Origin: Diphasiastrum complanatum
Lineage: Eukaryota > Streptophyta > Lycopodiopsida > Lycopodiales > Lycopodiaceae
Reading direction: 5' to 3'
DNA: 64,000 bases
Assembly (NCBI GenBank): GCA_029204225.1
Contig: CM055092.1
Coordinates: 10,629,806 to 10,693,805 of the forward strand
This document shows positions 33,905 through 43,664 of the stretch, one piece after another. The notes under the pieces were generated by a model. That model was not told the origin of the DNA. It saw only the letters and a list, made by a program, of their open reading frames with translations, and did no database searches. The stretch's first letter is position 1, and each line of letters begins with the position of its first letter. A program made the position numbers and the translations under genes.

Positions 33905-35100
33905 CCAAAAACTGTAAATTCTAATTAACTGAAGATATCTACAGTTACTTAAAATACTACATTTTGAGCTTACAATTAAAATATATCAGATCAAATCTGA
34001 TTCTTAACATGAACTGTATGGTTAAGATCCACAAATGGTGAGATCAGGGATTAGCCTAGAGGAAGTCACTCAGATCCATATACCTCAGTACGATCCGGGG
34101 ACATTGGTCTCAAGATCTTGTGAGCGACGACTCATGGATGAGCTTGCGTTGGCATGGTCAAATTTTGAAATCGATTACTTTGTCTAATATGATTCTAATC
34201 GATTATGATCGCTATAAATGGGTCAAACAAATGCTTTTTCAAGATACTCGTCAAATTTGAATTTAAAAATGTCGAATAATATGAAATGGCCAGATAAAGT
34301 AAATGATATCGGACTCTTATCCAAGCAAAGGAAGTTTGCTAAATACAGTTTAAGAGTTGCTGAAATCCAATTTGTGGGATTTCCATTCATGTAATTTCAT
34401 ATTATGAGTTTTTGACAATCTATTAAAATTGACGGAGTAATGCCAAGTCAGTCAATAAAAAGAAAATACGGTCCAATATTTTCTAATTGGAAGAATTGTA
34501 AGTGATTGAAACTGATCAAATTTGAAAAACTGATTTCATTTCATGTTTTAGTCCTATGGTGGAATATATGCAAAAGCTTAGATTCGTGCTATTATGCAGC
34601 TATGTGGATGATTTTTGTGTGTATGTGGATTAAACCCAATTATATGATAATTGATCATGGCAATGCATTTTTTCACATTTTTTCCTACAATAATTCACAT
34701 TACATTTACTATATGTCTTTGAACCTTTCTTTTGCCTTAGAGGAACAAAATTTTTAGGGGATTGAAAAGTCTAAGGTGGGAAGTAGTGGGACATTAGAGA
34801 TAGTAACTATGCTTTGAAAATGTATTTTGTAGTTAGGGTTTTTTGAAAATCCCTAAGAATAATAGCTTAATACCAAATTTTAATCTTTAGAATAGAATTT
34901 GTTTAGTGGAATTTGTAATAGACATCTTTACAACCATGAGATTATCCAGAGGTTTTGGATGTAACTTGTAATGAAGGAAGTAGTAATTGAACACATGGAT
35001 CACATTGGACTTGTTAGTGGTGAAATAAGCTTATCCCTAGAGTTAATGCTCTTAGATGAGAGGAATTATGAAGCTTATCTCTAACTTGAGTGGGTTATAA
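33905..35100. other. AT-rich sequence, nothing recognised
   Basis: I see no reading frame with family similarity, no tandem repeat and no paired termini. Confidence 0.5.
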
Positions 35101-35109
35101 TGTGACGGT

Positions 35110-35325
35110 GAACCATGTTTATCCTTATGTTTACCACACTATATGTGGATGATAATCTATTCTTTAGTAACAATACCAATCTAATAAAGGATGTCAAGAA
35201 GATGCTATTTCAAGAGTTCAAGATGAGGAAAAGCTCACTTCATATTAGAGATAGAAAGAAGAAGCTCCTCTACATTACACAACACTTATATATTCAATAT
35301 GCTTTCCAAATTCCATTTTATGAAT
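35110..35325 (+). pseudogene. Copia reverse transcriptase fragment (YVDD)
   Basis: The frame reads TLYVDDNLFFSNNTNLIKDV then KKMLFQEFKMRK, matching the YVDD catalytic box of copia reverse transcriptase and the following helix. It degenerates at the usual DLGELHYFLGI position. An isolated fragment. Confidence 0.75.
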
Positions 35326-35329
35326 TACA

Positions 35330-35520
35330 AGCTCGTGTATCATCATCCACATCTCAATGGCTCATGTGGTCCAATCATGTTAAGAGGCATAGATCATGAG
35401 GCCAATCACATTAAGAAGTGCAAATCATGCGGCCCAATCATAGTTAGAGGTGCACATCATGAGGACCAATCATATTGTGAGGTGAAAATCATGAGGTACA
35501 ATCATGATGACTACTCAAGT
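35330..35520 (+). repeat. LTR fragment with ~32-bp minisatellite
   Basis: After CTCAATGGCTCATGTGGTCC, a unit of about 32 bp beginning AATCA and containing GAGG then ATCATGAGG is repeated four times with substitutions (35373-35512). The same block is present inverted at 36850-37040 inside a better-defined LTR, so this is the plus-oriented fragment of that LTR. Confidence 0.8.
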
Positions 35521-35639
35521 GATAAGAAAATCTAGATAGAACAATGTTTGCAATCAAATCTTTTCAAATCCATTCCAAATCTTAGGTGATAGAGTCATTG
35601 GTCTTTGCTGAGTCCAATTTAGACATTTTTGTCCAAAAA

Positions 35640-36790
35640 AATCGGCAAAATGCTTCATTCGTTATGGTGCTACCTTAATATGCTCTCGATTAGCTTTCAA
35701 ATCCTGCATGTGTTAAATTTGTAGCTACTGAAACTACAACCTTTGTTAGATCCACATTGATAGGTTGTTATGGTTCATAACCATTTTATGCATACAAGGT
35801 GTCATGTCAATTGATAAACGAGGAGATGTATTAAAACAAAATTTAGCTAGATATAACCAATCTATCCACTTTGTTTGGTAGTCTAATACAAAATGTCATA
35901 TACAACACTCCAACCATTGACTGACCTTTCTATCTGTCAATCAGTTTTTGGATGAAAAGGTGTACTAGGCATAACTGACTGTCTAACTTATCCATTTATC
36001 CCTTCTAGAAATTGGAAATGAATCTACTATCCCTATCACTCACTATTTCCTTGGTATTCCATGTAATATGATGACATTCTTTAAAATTAATTGTGCTACT
36101 TGTGCTACATTGTCTGTGGTCTTGCAAGGAATCTGAATACTTTGTAAATTGATCCACATAAATGCCATCATAATCTCTAGTTGTTGTGGGCAAGGAAGGC
36201 ATAAAGTTCATACTGATACTTGCACAATGTTGCATATGATTTGATAGTGGATATAACAAACTCGATCGTTTGACATGCTCCACTTTATTGAACTAACACG
36301 AGGTATATTTTTGCACATAAGTATATATTCTTTTTCATTCTGGCCCATTCAATTAGCTCTAATTGTTTGATATGTGTCTTTAGCATGCCACTATGTCCAA
36401 CGTTAGGAGATGAGTGTAGTTCATATAAAATTTCAAGAATATACTTGGAATTAAGAATAAGCACAACTCTAGAATGGTCATTTAATAATATTTGTCCTTG
36501 TCTCTTATACCATGGATATGTAAGAGCATTTTGTGATTCCGCCCAAAAATAATTTAGGTCAGGATCTCCCATATACTCTGCCTGAAACTCCTTTGTCCAA
36601 TCAACACTTAACAAAGTTATTGCTAGCAATGACCCTAGCTTGATTTTTTATCATAACATTCTATGTTCATCTCACATAGGTGACTTTAAACCTTGTTTCT
36701 CATATTTAACTATGTAAGCCAAATATTCTTGAACTACAGATTTTGTTGATGCCATCATTTGTAATGAATACGAGAATCGTCTTGTAGTAG
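35640..36790 (-). pseudogene. Ty3/gypsy integrase-region relic
   Basis: Minus-strand frames give DWTKEFQAEYMGDPDLNYFW, YELHSSPNVGHSGMLKTHIK (H2C2 zinc region), FMPSLPTTTRDYDGIYVDQF and EIVSDRDSRFISNF (integrase). The same order and wording occur in the chromovirus at 59634-60799, so this is a shorter, more decayed member of that family. Confidence 0.8.
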
Positions 36791-36799
36791 TGGCTCGAA

Positions 36800-37219
36800 T
36801 TCTTGCTTCAAAAATACATGTAAACACCTCCATGGATTACACCTCACATCATGATTGGACCTCAAGATTTGCACCTCTCATCATGATTGAACCTCATGAT
36901 GTTCACCTCACAGTATGATTGGGCCTCACGATGTGCATCTCTAACTATGATTGGACTACATGCTTTGCACCTCTTAATGTGATTGGCCTCATGATCTATG
37001 CCTCTTAACACGATTGGACCATATGAGCCATTGAAGTGTGGATTTGGATGCATACTCCCAATTTCCAACCCTCACATTTTGTGACAAGTGTCACCATCTC
37101 GCTAGAACTCGAGTTGGAATCCTTTTGACTTTTCTAAATCATCATAAAAATATGTACAAGGTGGTGATAGACATATGAAAGTGAAAAATAATCAAGCTAA
37201 ATTTTGCATATTTTTCACA
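36800..37219 (-). mobile_element. 3' LTR (minus) carrying a ~32-bp minisatellite
   Basis: In minus reading a polypurine tract TTTTTGAGGAG (37220-37230) is followed by TGTGAAAAATATGC, an LTR start. Within it, from about 37040 to 36850, a ~32-bp unit (AATCA...GAGG...ATCATGAGG) is repeated about six times. The inner boundary with the gypsy relic near 36800 is approximate. Confidence 0.7.
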
Positions 37220-38072
37220 CTCCTCAAAAATTAGCTCGATGAGATACTAGATCAATCAATAAACTTAAGAGGCCAATCATAGCTTCTCAAATGGATAACT
37301 TGGCTTGGATTTGTTGAGGAAACCAGCCAATGGACTTGTGATAGCAGCAAATTCACCATAGCCATTAGAGTATTTTAAGATCTTTGACTTGAAAGCTCAT
37401 CCTCCTTCAAATTAGTTGTACCATTATGAAGGAAATTTGAGGCCTCCATGCCTCATAATGATCATGAAGATCAAGATCACAAAGTAAATACATGTATTGA
37501 TTACAAGGATTTTGCATACTAGCTTGACTAGTCCACAAATTATGAACATTTTGCATAGTAGTTCTAAGCTTGTAATCAATCTTGAACTCATTGAGGCTAC
37601 TTACTTACTTATGGATATAAGTGTCCTTTGTGGGCGATTCACTTATTCTCATAAGAAGTGTACAAATTTTCCACACTATGAATGAGAAACTCATTCTTGC
37701 TCTTACAAGATCCAAGAGCATTCATTTGATGACATAACCATTTGATTTCCGATTGATTTAAGACCAATTATAAACCATTAAGAACGTGAGATATGTCCTT
37801 ACAAGAGGCATCATACAAAATTGGCATTGCCTCATTCCAACTTTGAGATGCAAAAATATCATCAAAGCAAAATGATTCATCAAATGATAGAAGGGAAGCA
37901 AAAATGGATGTGATGGAGTAGTTACCACCTGAAACTTGCTTTTCCTTTCCATGAAGTGTGAGCCACATAGTCCATGCTTTTGACCAACACTAATGAGATT
38001 CATGATGAGATTAGGCACAAAAATCACATCATCTAGCTTAAGTATCATAGTGGATCCAACACCAATTGCCAA
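37220..38072 (-). pseudogene. Copia protease end plus unknown segment (second copy)
   Basis: Starting at about 38072, ILKLDDVIFVPNLIMNLISVG is the C-terminal part of a copia protease. It runs directly into MWLTLHGKEKQVSGGN, FDDIFASQSWNEAMPILYDA, CKSKNEFLIHS, MRISESPTKDTYIH and TTMQNVHNLWTSQ. That is the same unknown block as at 24133-25060. Several stops interrupt it. It ends at a polypurine tract and LTR. Confidence 0.65.
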
Positions 38073-38307
38073 GAACTATATCCATAATGTCTTGTAGCAC
38101 AAAAATAGATTCCATCCTAACTTTCCAAATAGAATAATTGGAGGAAGTCAATCTTTCACTTGCCTCCAATAGGTAACCTCCTATTGATGCCATGATGAAG
38201 CAAATGAGTGCTTGTGAAATGATTCTACAAATTGATTTTTCTCAAGAAACTAGACTTGAACAAATCAATAATTTAGAAAGATCTCAATCACAAATCTTAG
38301 AATCAAC

Positions 38308-38578
38308 CTTCACCCATCCCTGTCCCGGTTATTTACAATTTTCGAAGACACATGTACGTTTTTTAATTATTGTAATTACTGAAATGGCTAAGTCACTAGC
38401 ATGTGGAGACCTTTGTACGTAAATTGTAAATAAACTGTCATTAGTTGGCATTGGACCTCAAATAGTCGTGCTTAGCTTTGGCATGGGGTACTGGGTCATT
38501 TATTAGGATCGACATTGCTGATTGTTGTGCACGAGATAAGCTAGGTTTTAAGTGAAGTTTCAGATTTGAAGTCTGACA
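38308..38578 (+). repeat. 5' LTR (deleted form)
   Basis: It aligns with 41334-41530 and 41943-42015 of the 3' LTR. The junction ...TTATTAGGA|TCGACATTG has GGA at both edges of the missing 411 bp, a short microhomology. It ends GTCTGACA. Confidence 0.8.
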
Positions 38579-38580
38579 TT

Positions 38581-38593
38581 TGGTATCAGAGCC
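38581..38593 (+). other. Primer-binding site (initiator Met type)
   Basis: TGGTATCAGAGCC lies two bases after the LTR end, the usual spacing for tRNA-primed reverse transcription. Confidence 0.85.
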
Positions 38594-41323
38594 TAGGTTT
38601 ACATTCAGAGAAAGGTTGCAAAAATCAGAATCAGGCTACAATTGTAAATCGAGATCAGATTACAACGACACAGATCATAATCAGATTTCAATTTCGGAAT
38701 CAGAATCAGATTACAATTTTAGAATAGGATCAGGTTACGATTTCAGAATCGGATTAGAATCAAATTTTAGTCTGCAGAACTGAATTGGATATCAATCATA
38801 GATCAAAATGAAACTTCAACCCCAAAAATCTGGTTTGAAGGCTACAGGACCAACGTTGACAGTTGGGAGCAAAAAGGCTTTGATCTTGATCTTAAATTTG
38901 TCGCCGAAATCATCCTAGTAGCCTGTGATTGGCTATGTACTGTTGTGGCATGGAGAAGAAATACTTGATTTCTATGAATTTGATGGATTTTCAAGGAAAA
39001 GAAGGGCTACTGAAGGCTATTCCAGCTAGGACAAACGTGGTGCACGCTTGATAAGAGGGTTTTGTGAGCAAAAACACTGATTACTCTCATTTTAGACCTC
39101 AACTTGGGTTGGTAGGGTTCGAAAGCCATAATTATGGAGCCACACAAGGGTACTAGCACTAGATTAACCAGGGTTGAAGAAATGGCAACTAAGATGGATG
39201 CTATGGAGGCCATATTTCAACAAATCCTTGAATAGTTGAAGACATCAAGATCCTCGATATGATTGTTCCAATGTTTCATATTGTGGAGGGCTTGCATGGA
39301 AGTCTCAAAAACTTTTGTTGTATAGACGCAAACTCATAGCCTCCAATGAGCAGCTCAAATAGCTCTGTTGTTGAAACATGATAATAAGGTTCAGGCGGTT
39401 TTTTGGCTCTTGGGGTAACCATAGGCTTAAAAGGAGTAAAGTCAATTTGTGCAAAGGAAAGTTTCAAGTGACCTAAAAGGAGAAGGAGCAGGGGATTCCG
39501 AGGACAAAGGATTGTATGGGCGGTCTAATGTCCAAAGAGGTAAGCGTCCTTCAATGCAGTCCTTCAATGCAACAAGTAGTTGTAGCTTCTAGGGACAACG
39601 ATTGCATGGGTAATCCGATGTTCAGAAGGGGCCAACAATCTTTGTTGCTATTGTTGCATGACCAAGAGTATTCCAAATGAAAAAGTTTTCCTTTGGTTAC
39701 TTGGTAGGATGCATGTGGAAGGAATGTCCATGGAATCCATTGTAGACTTCATGCAATTTTCTGGTGAAGTAGGCATGAGCACCTATAAATATTGAAGAGT
39801 TGGAGTAGGATGAACTCCAGGGAAGTGTTCTTCACCTTGTGAAAGTGTCGATGATCAGGTAAGGTTGATGTTATTTCTTTTTCCACAATTGTTTAAGACG
39901 ATTTGAGGTGAGCCCGATGTGCCTCTAGGACCTTTGATCATGGCAGCTTAGTATGTGGGAGTTCGTTGTAAGTATATGTGTTTTTGTTATTGTTTGATAT
40001 GTTTATTGTTGGTTCCAAAAGTAACATATGGCAAGAACAATTTGTGAAGTGCATGTGCATAAGACTGCCTTCAGAACTTGTATCGGTCACTTTGACTTTT
40101 TGTTATGCCTTTTGATTGACTAATGCCCAAAATGTATGATGTTGATGAACGATGTACTCGGACCGTTTATGGATGACATTTTGGTCTACAGTTGTGGTGA
40201 CGTGTTGCATGTAACTCACCTTAGAACTGTTTGTCACATTAAGATAGTAGATCCTCAGAAACCATTTTTCATAATAATGGATGCGAGTGATGTCGTCGTT
40301 GGGACAATTCTGATGCAAGAGGGTAGGCCAGTGGCCTTTAAGAGCGAGAAGCTCAACCCTGCTCATAAGATTTGTATGCCATTGTCCATGCTATGAAAGT
40401 ATGGAGGCATTATTTGTGTGGTGCGGGTTTGTATACGCCGACCATGACATTTTTATGTATTTATGCACTTAGCCAGGTAGGCTGAATTGATGCAGGAATT
40501 TCACATGGAAATTCGGTACATGAAAGGTATCAAAAATCGTGTGCCTGATGCATTATCTCATATACTGTATCAGATGTCTTTTGTGGTCATAGAGAATGAC
40601 CTAATTGTTGAGGTCCTCATTGTTTATTGTAAGGAAGTTGTGAGAGGGGTAAATCTTGGCCAAGTAGAGTCTCAGAAGGAAAGTTCTAATCTCTTTGCTC
40701 ACACTTGTCTGAAGTATACCATGGCAGATGGTATAATTAAAGGAAATGACAAACTCCCCATTCCAGTTAGTAAAGGGGCTTTTTAGGGAGATTTTGCATT
40801 TATGATAGTACTGGTGCTAGTCATCCGGGTGCGGGTGTGGATTGGACCTATGAGATGATCCTATATAACTTTTGGTGGCCCGATATGGTTCTAGGCCTAC
40901 TAGTCTTGTTATGGTGGGAATTCCTCAAAGCGCCTAGTACAGTTGATTTCTAACTCTATGAGTTAGTTGAAAAATTTTAAGACAAAGCAATCGTGGTGCT
41001 AGTGAGAGCCAAGTGCAATCGCCAGTAGTATGGGATGCTAGTTATCGTAAGAGGCTTGATTAGGCCAATTGTTATCGACAACTCTGGTGTATGGAGATGA
41101 GTCAATTGTGAGTGTATTCAGGAGCATGGAGAGGAGATCCATGAGCCAACAAGAATATTCGATAGGCAGGAGAAACATATGTGTAACCCTTGATCTTTGA
41201 TATATGGAGTTGCTTGGCATGGAAGACCTCTTGCAGATGCTGCTTGGGAGACCGCACACAGTTTGTGTGCACATTACCCTAGTTTGGTCATCGCAGACGA
41301 TGTCTTTTTTGAGTGGGAAGGGA
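38594..41323 (+). pseudogene. Gypsy gag-pol remnants
   Basis: The readable parts are: a reverse transcriptase end at about 40160 (GPFMDDILVYS; the usual YVDD has become FMDD), RNase H at 40260-40380 (KPFFIIMDASDVVVGTILMQ, GRPVAFKSEKLNPAHK), the RNase H to integrase linker (MEIRYMKGIKNRVPDALSH) near 40500, and a zinc-binding H-P-G...YEMILYNFWWPDM near 40825-40890. Gag and protease (38600-40100) are not readable except for low-complexity Ser/Tyr-rich frames. It is a dead copy. Confidence 0.75.
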
Positions 41324-42015
41324 TGTTAGAGCCTTTACTCCCTGTCCCGATTATTTATAGTTTTTAGAGACACATGTACGTTTTGTAATTATTGTAATTA
41401 CTGAAATGGCTAAGTCACCGGCCTGTGGAGAGCTTTGTAAGTAAATTGTAAATAAATTGTAGTTAGTTGGCATTGGACCTCAAATAGTCATGCTTAGCTT
41501 TGGCATGGGGTACTGGGTCATTTATTAGGAGTGGCTGGACTGACCTCCTAAAAAGTAGGAGAGTTGACTAGTCAACAAGACACGTGTCATATGCTCATTG
41601 GGACACTTGGTCCAATGAATGAGTGACACATGTCAAGTTTGACCATTCAAACATGACACATGCCACATGCTCACTGGGACACTTGGTCTAGTATATGAGT
41701 GACACATGTCAGCCTACTCACTTGCCTATGTGTCAGAGGCCAAGTGGCGAGTGTCGACTGTGCATGGAATTGGCCATGTGTCGACGTTAGGAAAGGTCAG
41801 GGTTTAGGGGTGCTTGAGGATTGTGCATAAGTGAGCCTAGAGAGAGGCATTTAGGATCATAATCTATGCAGCAAAGGTTGGGAGGAGACAAGGCAGCCAG
41901 CTCCACCATGTTTTGTGTGCTTTGATGTTTGTACATGCAGGGATCGACATTGCTAATTGTTGCGCACAAGATAAGCTAGGTTTTAAGTGAAGTTTTAGAT
42001 TTGGAGTCTCTAACA
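41324..42015 (+). repeat. 3' LTR (full form, 692 bp)
   Basis: It opens TGTTAGAGCC and closes GTCTCTAACA, so the 8-bp ends are inverted (TGTTAGAG/CTCTAACA). The region 41580-41715 contains two imperfect tandem copies of a ~70-bp unit centred on GGGACACTTGGTC and GAGTGACACATGTCA. Confidence 0.85.
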
Positions 42016-42018
42016 GGA

Positions 42019-42552
42019 TGTCATGTACCTCAAGTACATAATCGCTCAGAATTGCAGTATAATTTTTGATGTGGGCTTTGTTGGACCCAAAAGATATTAT
42101 TCACTATAAGAATGAAGTTGGTTTCCTCCAGAGTATTCAAATAAAGATAATAGGCCAAGAAGGGCCCAAGTACACTTAGAAGGCATAATAAAGGCTAAGT
42201 ATCCTTCAAGATAGTTATGTTTAGTTAAGTTAGGGGCCTTGTCTATAAGTAGGCAAGTGACACCATTTTGTGGATCTTTTGGCTCATTTGCAAATTGAAA
42301 GAACTTGGACCTCCATCTCCTCCCCCTCCTTTGTGAATGCGAGCCTTGGGATTTTGATCTTGCTAGGTCTCATGTGCCCCATCACATGAATACATGTACT
42401 CTTGATCTTCCGTAATGAAATTCATTGCCTTTTGAGCTTCATTTTGATATGAGCTTTGTGGTAGCCTATCTTTGGTTCTCTTCAATATAGATGTGATGTT
42501 GCTTCTATTTCTTAGCTTACTTGGCTTGGATTGAGAGGTTTGGCACAAGATA
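42019..42552 (+). mobile_element. Solo LTR of the chromovirus family, abutting the gypsy 3' LTR
   Basis: It starts TGTCATGTAC three bases after the previous LTR. Over about 534 bp it follows the wording of the 533-bp LTR at 58533-59065 (AGGCCAAGAAGGGCCCAA, TATCCTTCAAGATAGTTAT, TTTTGGCTCATTTGCAA, TCTCATGTGCCC). It ends TTTGGCACAAGATA where the other ends TTGGCACATGACA. There is no internal sequence on either side and no matching 5-bp target duplication, as expected for an old solo LTR or an insertion into another LTR edge. Confidence 0.8.
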
Positions 42553-43340
42553 GTGAATGTTAAAAGAGTGACTCTGGTTAAGTAGGTATGATGGGTATAG
42601 GTGAATGATCCACTCTTGCTTGGAAGTTGATAGACAACAAGGAAGTGTAGAGATGAGTTCTGATTGGTGAACATGAACCTCCTATCACACTAAATGAGGT
42701 ACGGTCTAGACATGCAAAACTAAAAAAGGATAAAGGAAATCACACCAAAGAAGCCTAATTAACAAGTGATGGATTGTTGCTAAAGGTTGAGTCAACTTTG
42801 GCCATTTTGACATTGTTTTCATTCTCCATCAACACATCGAGTTTGTCAAAGGCAATATTTTTGAGACGATAGAGACTAGTTCCATTTTAGGTTTCACCCT
42901 CTCTCAACTTGATTGAAGTTGAGTACTTTGGATCCTCAATTTTAAACAAGAAGAAATTGTAGCTCAATCATTTAGTGAAATGACAAAAGTTAGATGCTCA
43001 TTAATCCATTTTCTTTTGAGCTTGGTGCTCTAAAGCAATTGCATTATCTAATAAGGGTGTTAAAGGGAGAGCGACTTTCATTTGACATCAGTAGCGGCAA
43101 GTTAAAGATTCGTTAAGATGATTACATGGCTTTGGTGAGATGGGGTGCTATAGCAATGTGAGGAAATAAACGAAATTGTTGAGGCTCCTTTGTGAGCAAT
43201 CTATGCAATCCTTCTCTAGATTCATCATATGTTATCTATGGTGCAAATTGTGCTAAAAATTTTATTTCCAAGGATGATAATGTCATTTTTCGGTGTTGAT
43301 ATTGTGCTCATTCTTTTATAACAAGTCAGGTTCAAAGTAG
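42553..43340. other. Intergenic sequence upstream of the zinc-finger gene
   Basis: No gene or element is recognised here. Confidence 0.5.
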
Positions 43341-43406
43341 GGCATAGTCTAGGTTTAGGTTTAGGGTTATTGTTTTAAAATTTTGGAAAGAGAGCGAGCG
43401 AGAGCG

Positions 43407-43450
<44 letters not shown>
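43341..43450 (+). promoter_or_regulatory. Proximal promoter/5'UTR with telo-box and (TG)n
   Basis: AGGTTTAGGTTTAGGGTTA at 43351-43369 is a double telo-box-like word. A (TG)14 run at 43411-43438 is followed by GA repeats ending at the ATG at 43451. Arrays of this type are common in plant leaders. The transcription start is not determined. Confidence 0.5.
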
Positions 43451-43451
<1 letters not shown>

Positions 43452-43664
43452 TGGCTGTTGAACTGCTATGCGTGCATCGCATTCACCATCCTCAGCAGCA
43501 CCTTCCCTCTCCTCTTGTCCGCAAAAGCATGATGCATCATCTGAAACCCAAAATTCAATCCAGGAGAGCCGTATTAGCATCATCACATTTTAATATGGCC
43601 AATCAACTAGCCGCTGCAGCGGCCGAGCCTCAGCTTACCTGGGAAATTGCTGCTGGCGCATTGG
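43451..43664 (+). CDS. Zinc-finger gene exon 1 (transit peptide, start of membrane segment)
   Basis: It starts MAVELLCVHR and ends GCA-TTG-G before GTATTC (phase 1). An in-frame ATG exists 39 bases upstream inside the (TG)n/GA tract (MCVCVC...). It is rejected as start because that extension is pure microsatellite. Confidence 0.85.

Larger units (their letters stand above)
38308..42015 (+). mobile_element. Ty3/gypsy element, internally deleted, with unequal LTRs
   Basis: The 3' LTR is 41324-42015 (692 bp; TGTTAGAG...CTCTAACA). The 5' LTR is about 38308-38578. It matches both ends of the 3' LTR but lacks about 411 bp from the middle and the first few bases. A primer-binding site TGGTATCAGAGCC follows at 38581, and a purine tract GTGGGAAGGGA precedes the 3' LTR. 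The interior (2.7 kb) keeps gypsy reverse transcriptase, RNase H and integrase scraps. The 5' LTR truncation prevents a target-duplication check. Confidence 0.85.

Noticed and set aside
43412-43450. Upstream in-frame ATG extending the zinc-finger protein by 13 residues (MCVCVC...)
   Set aside because: The extension is only (TG)n/(GA)n microsatellite; the ATG at 43451 is the sensible start.
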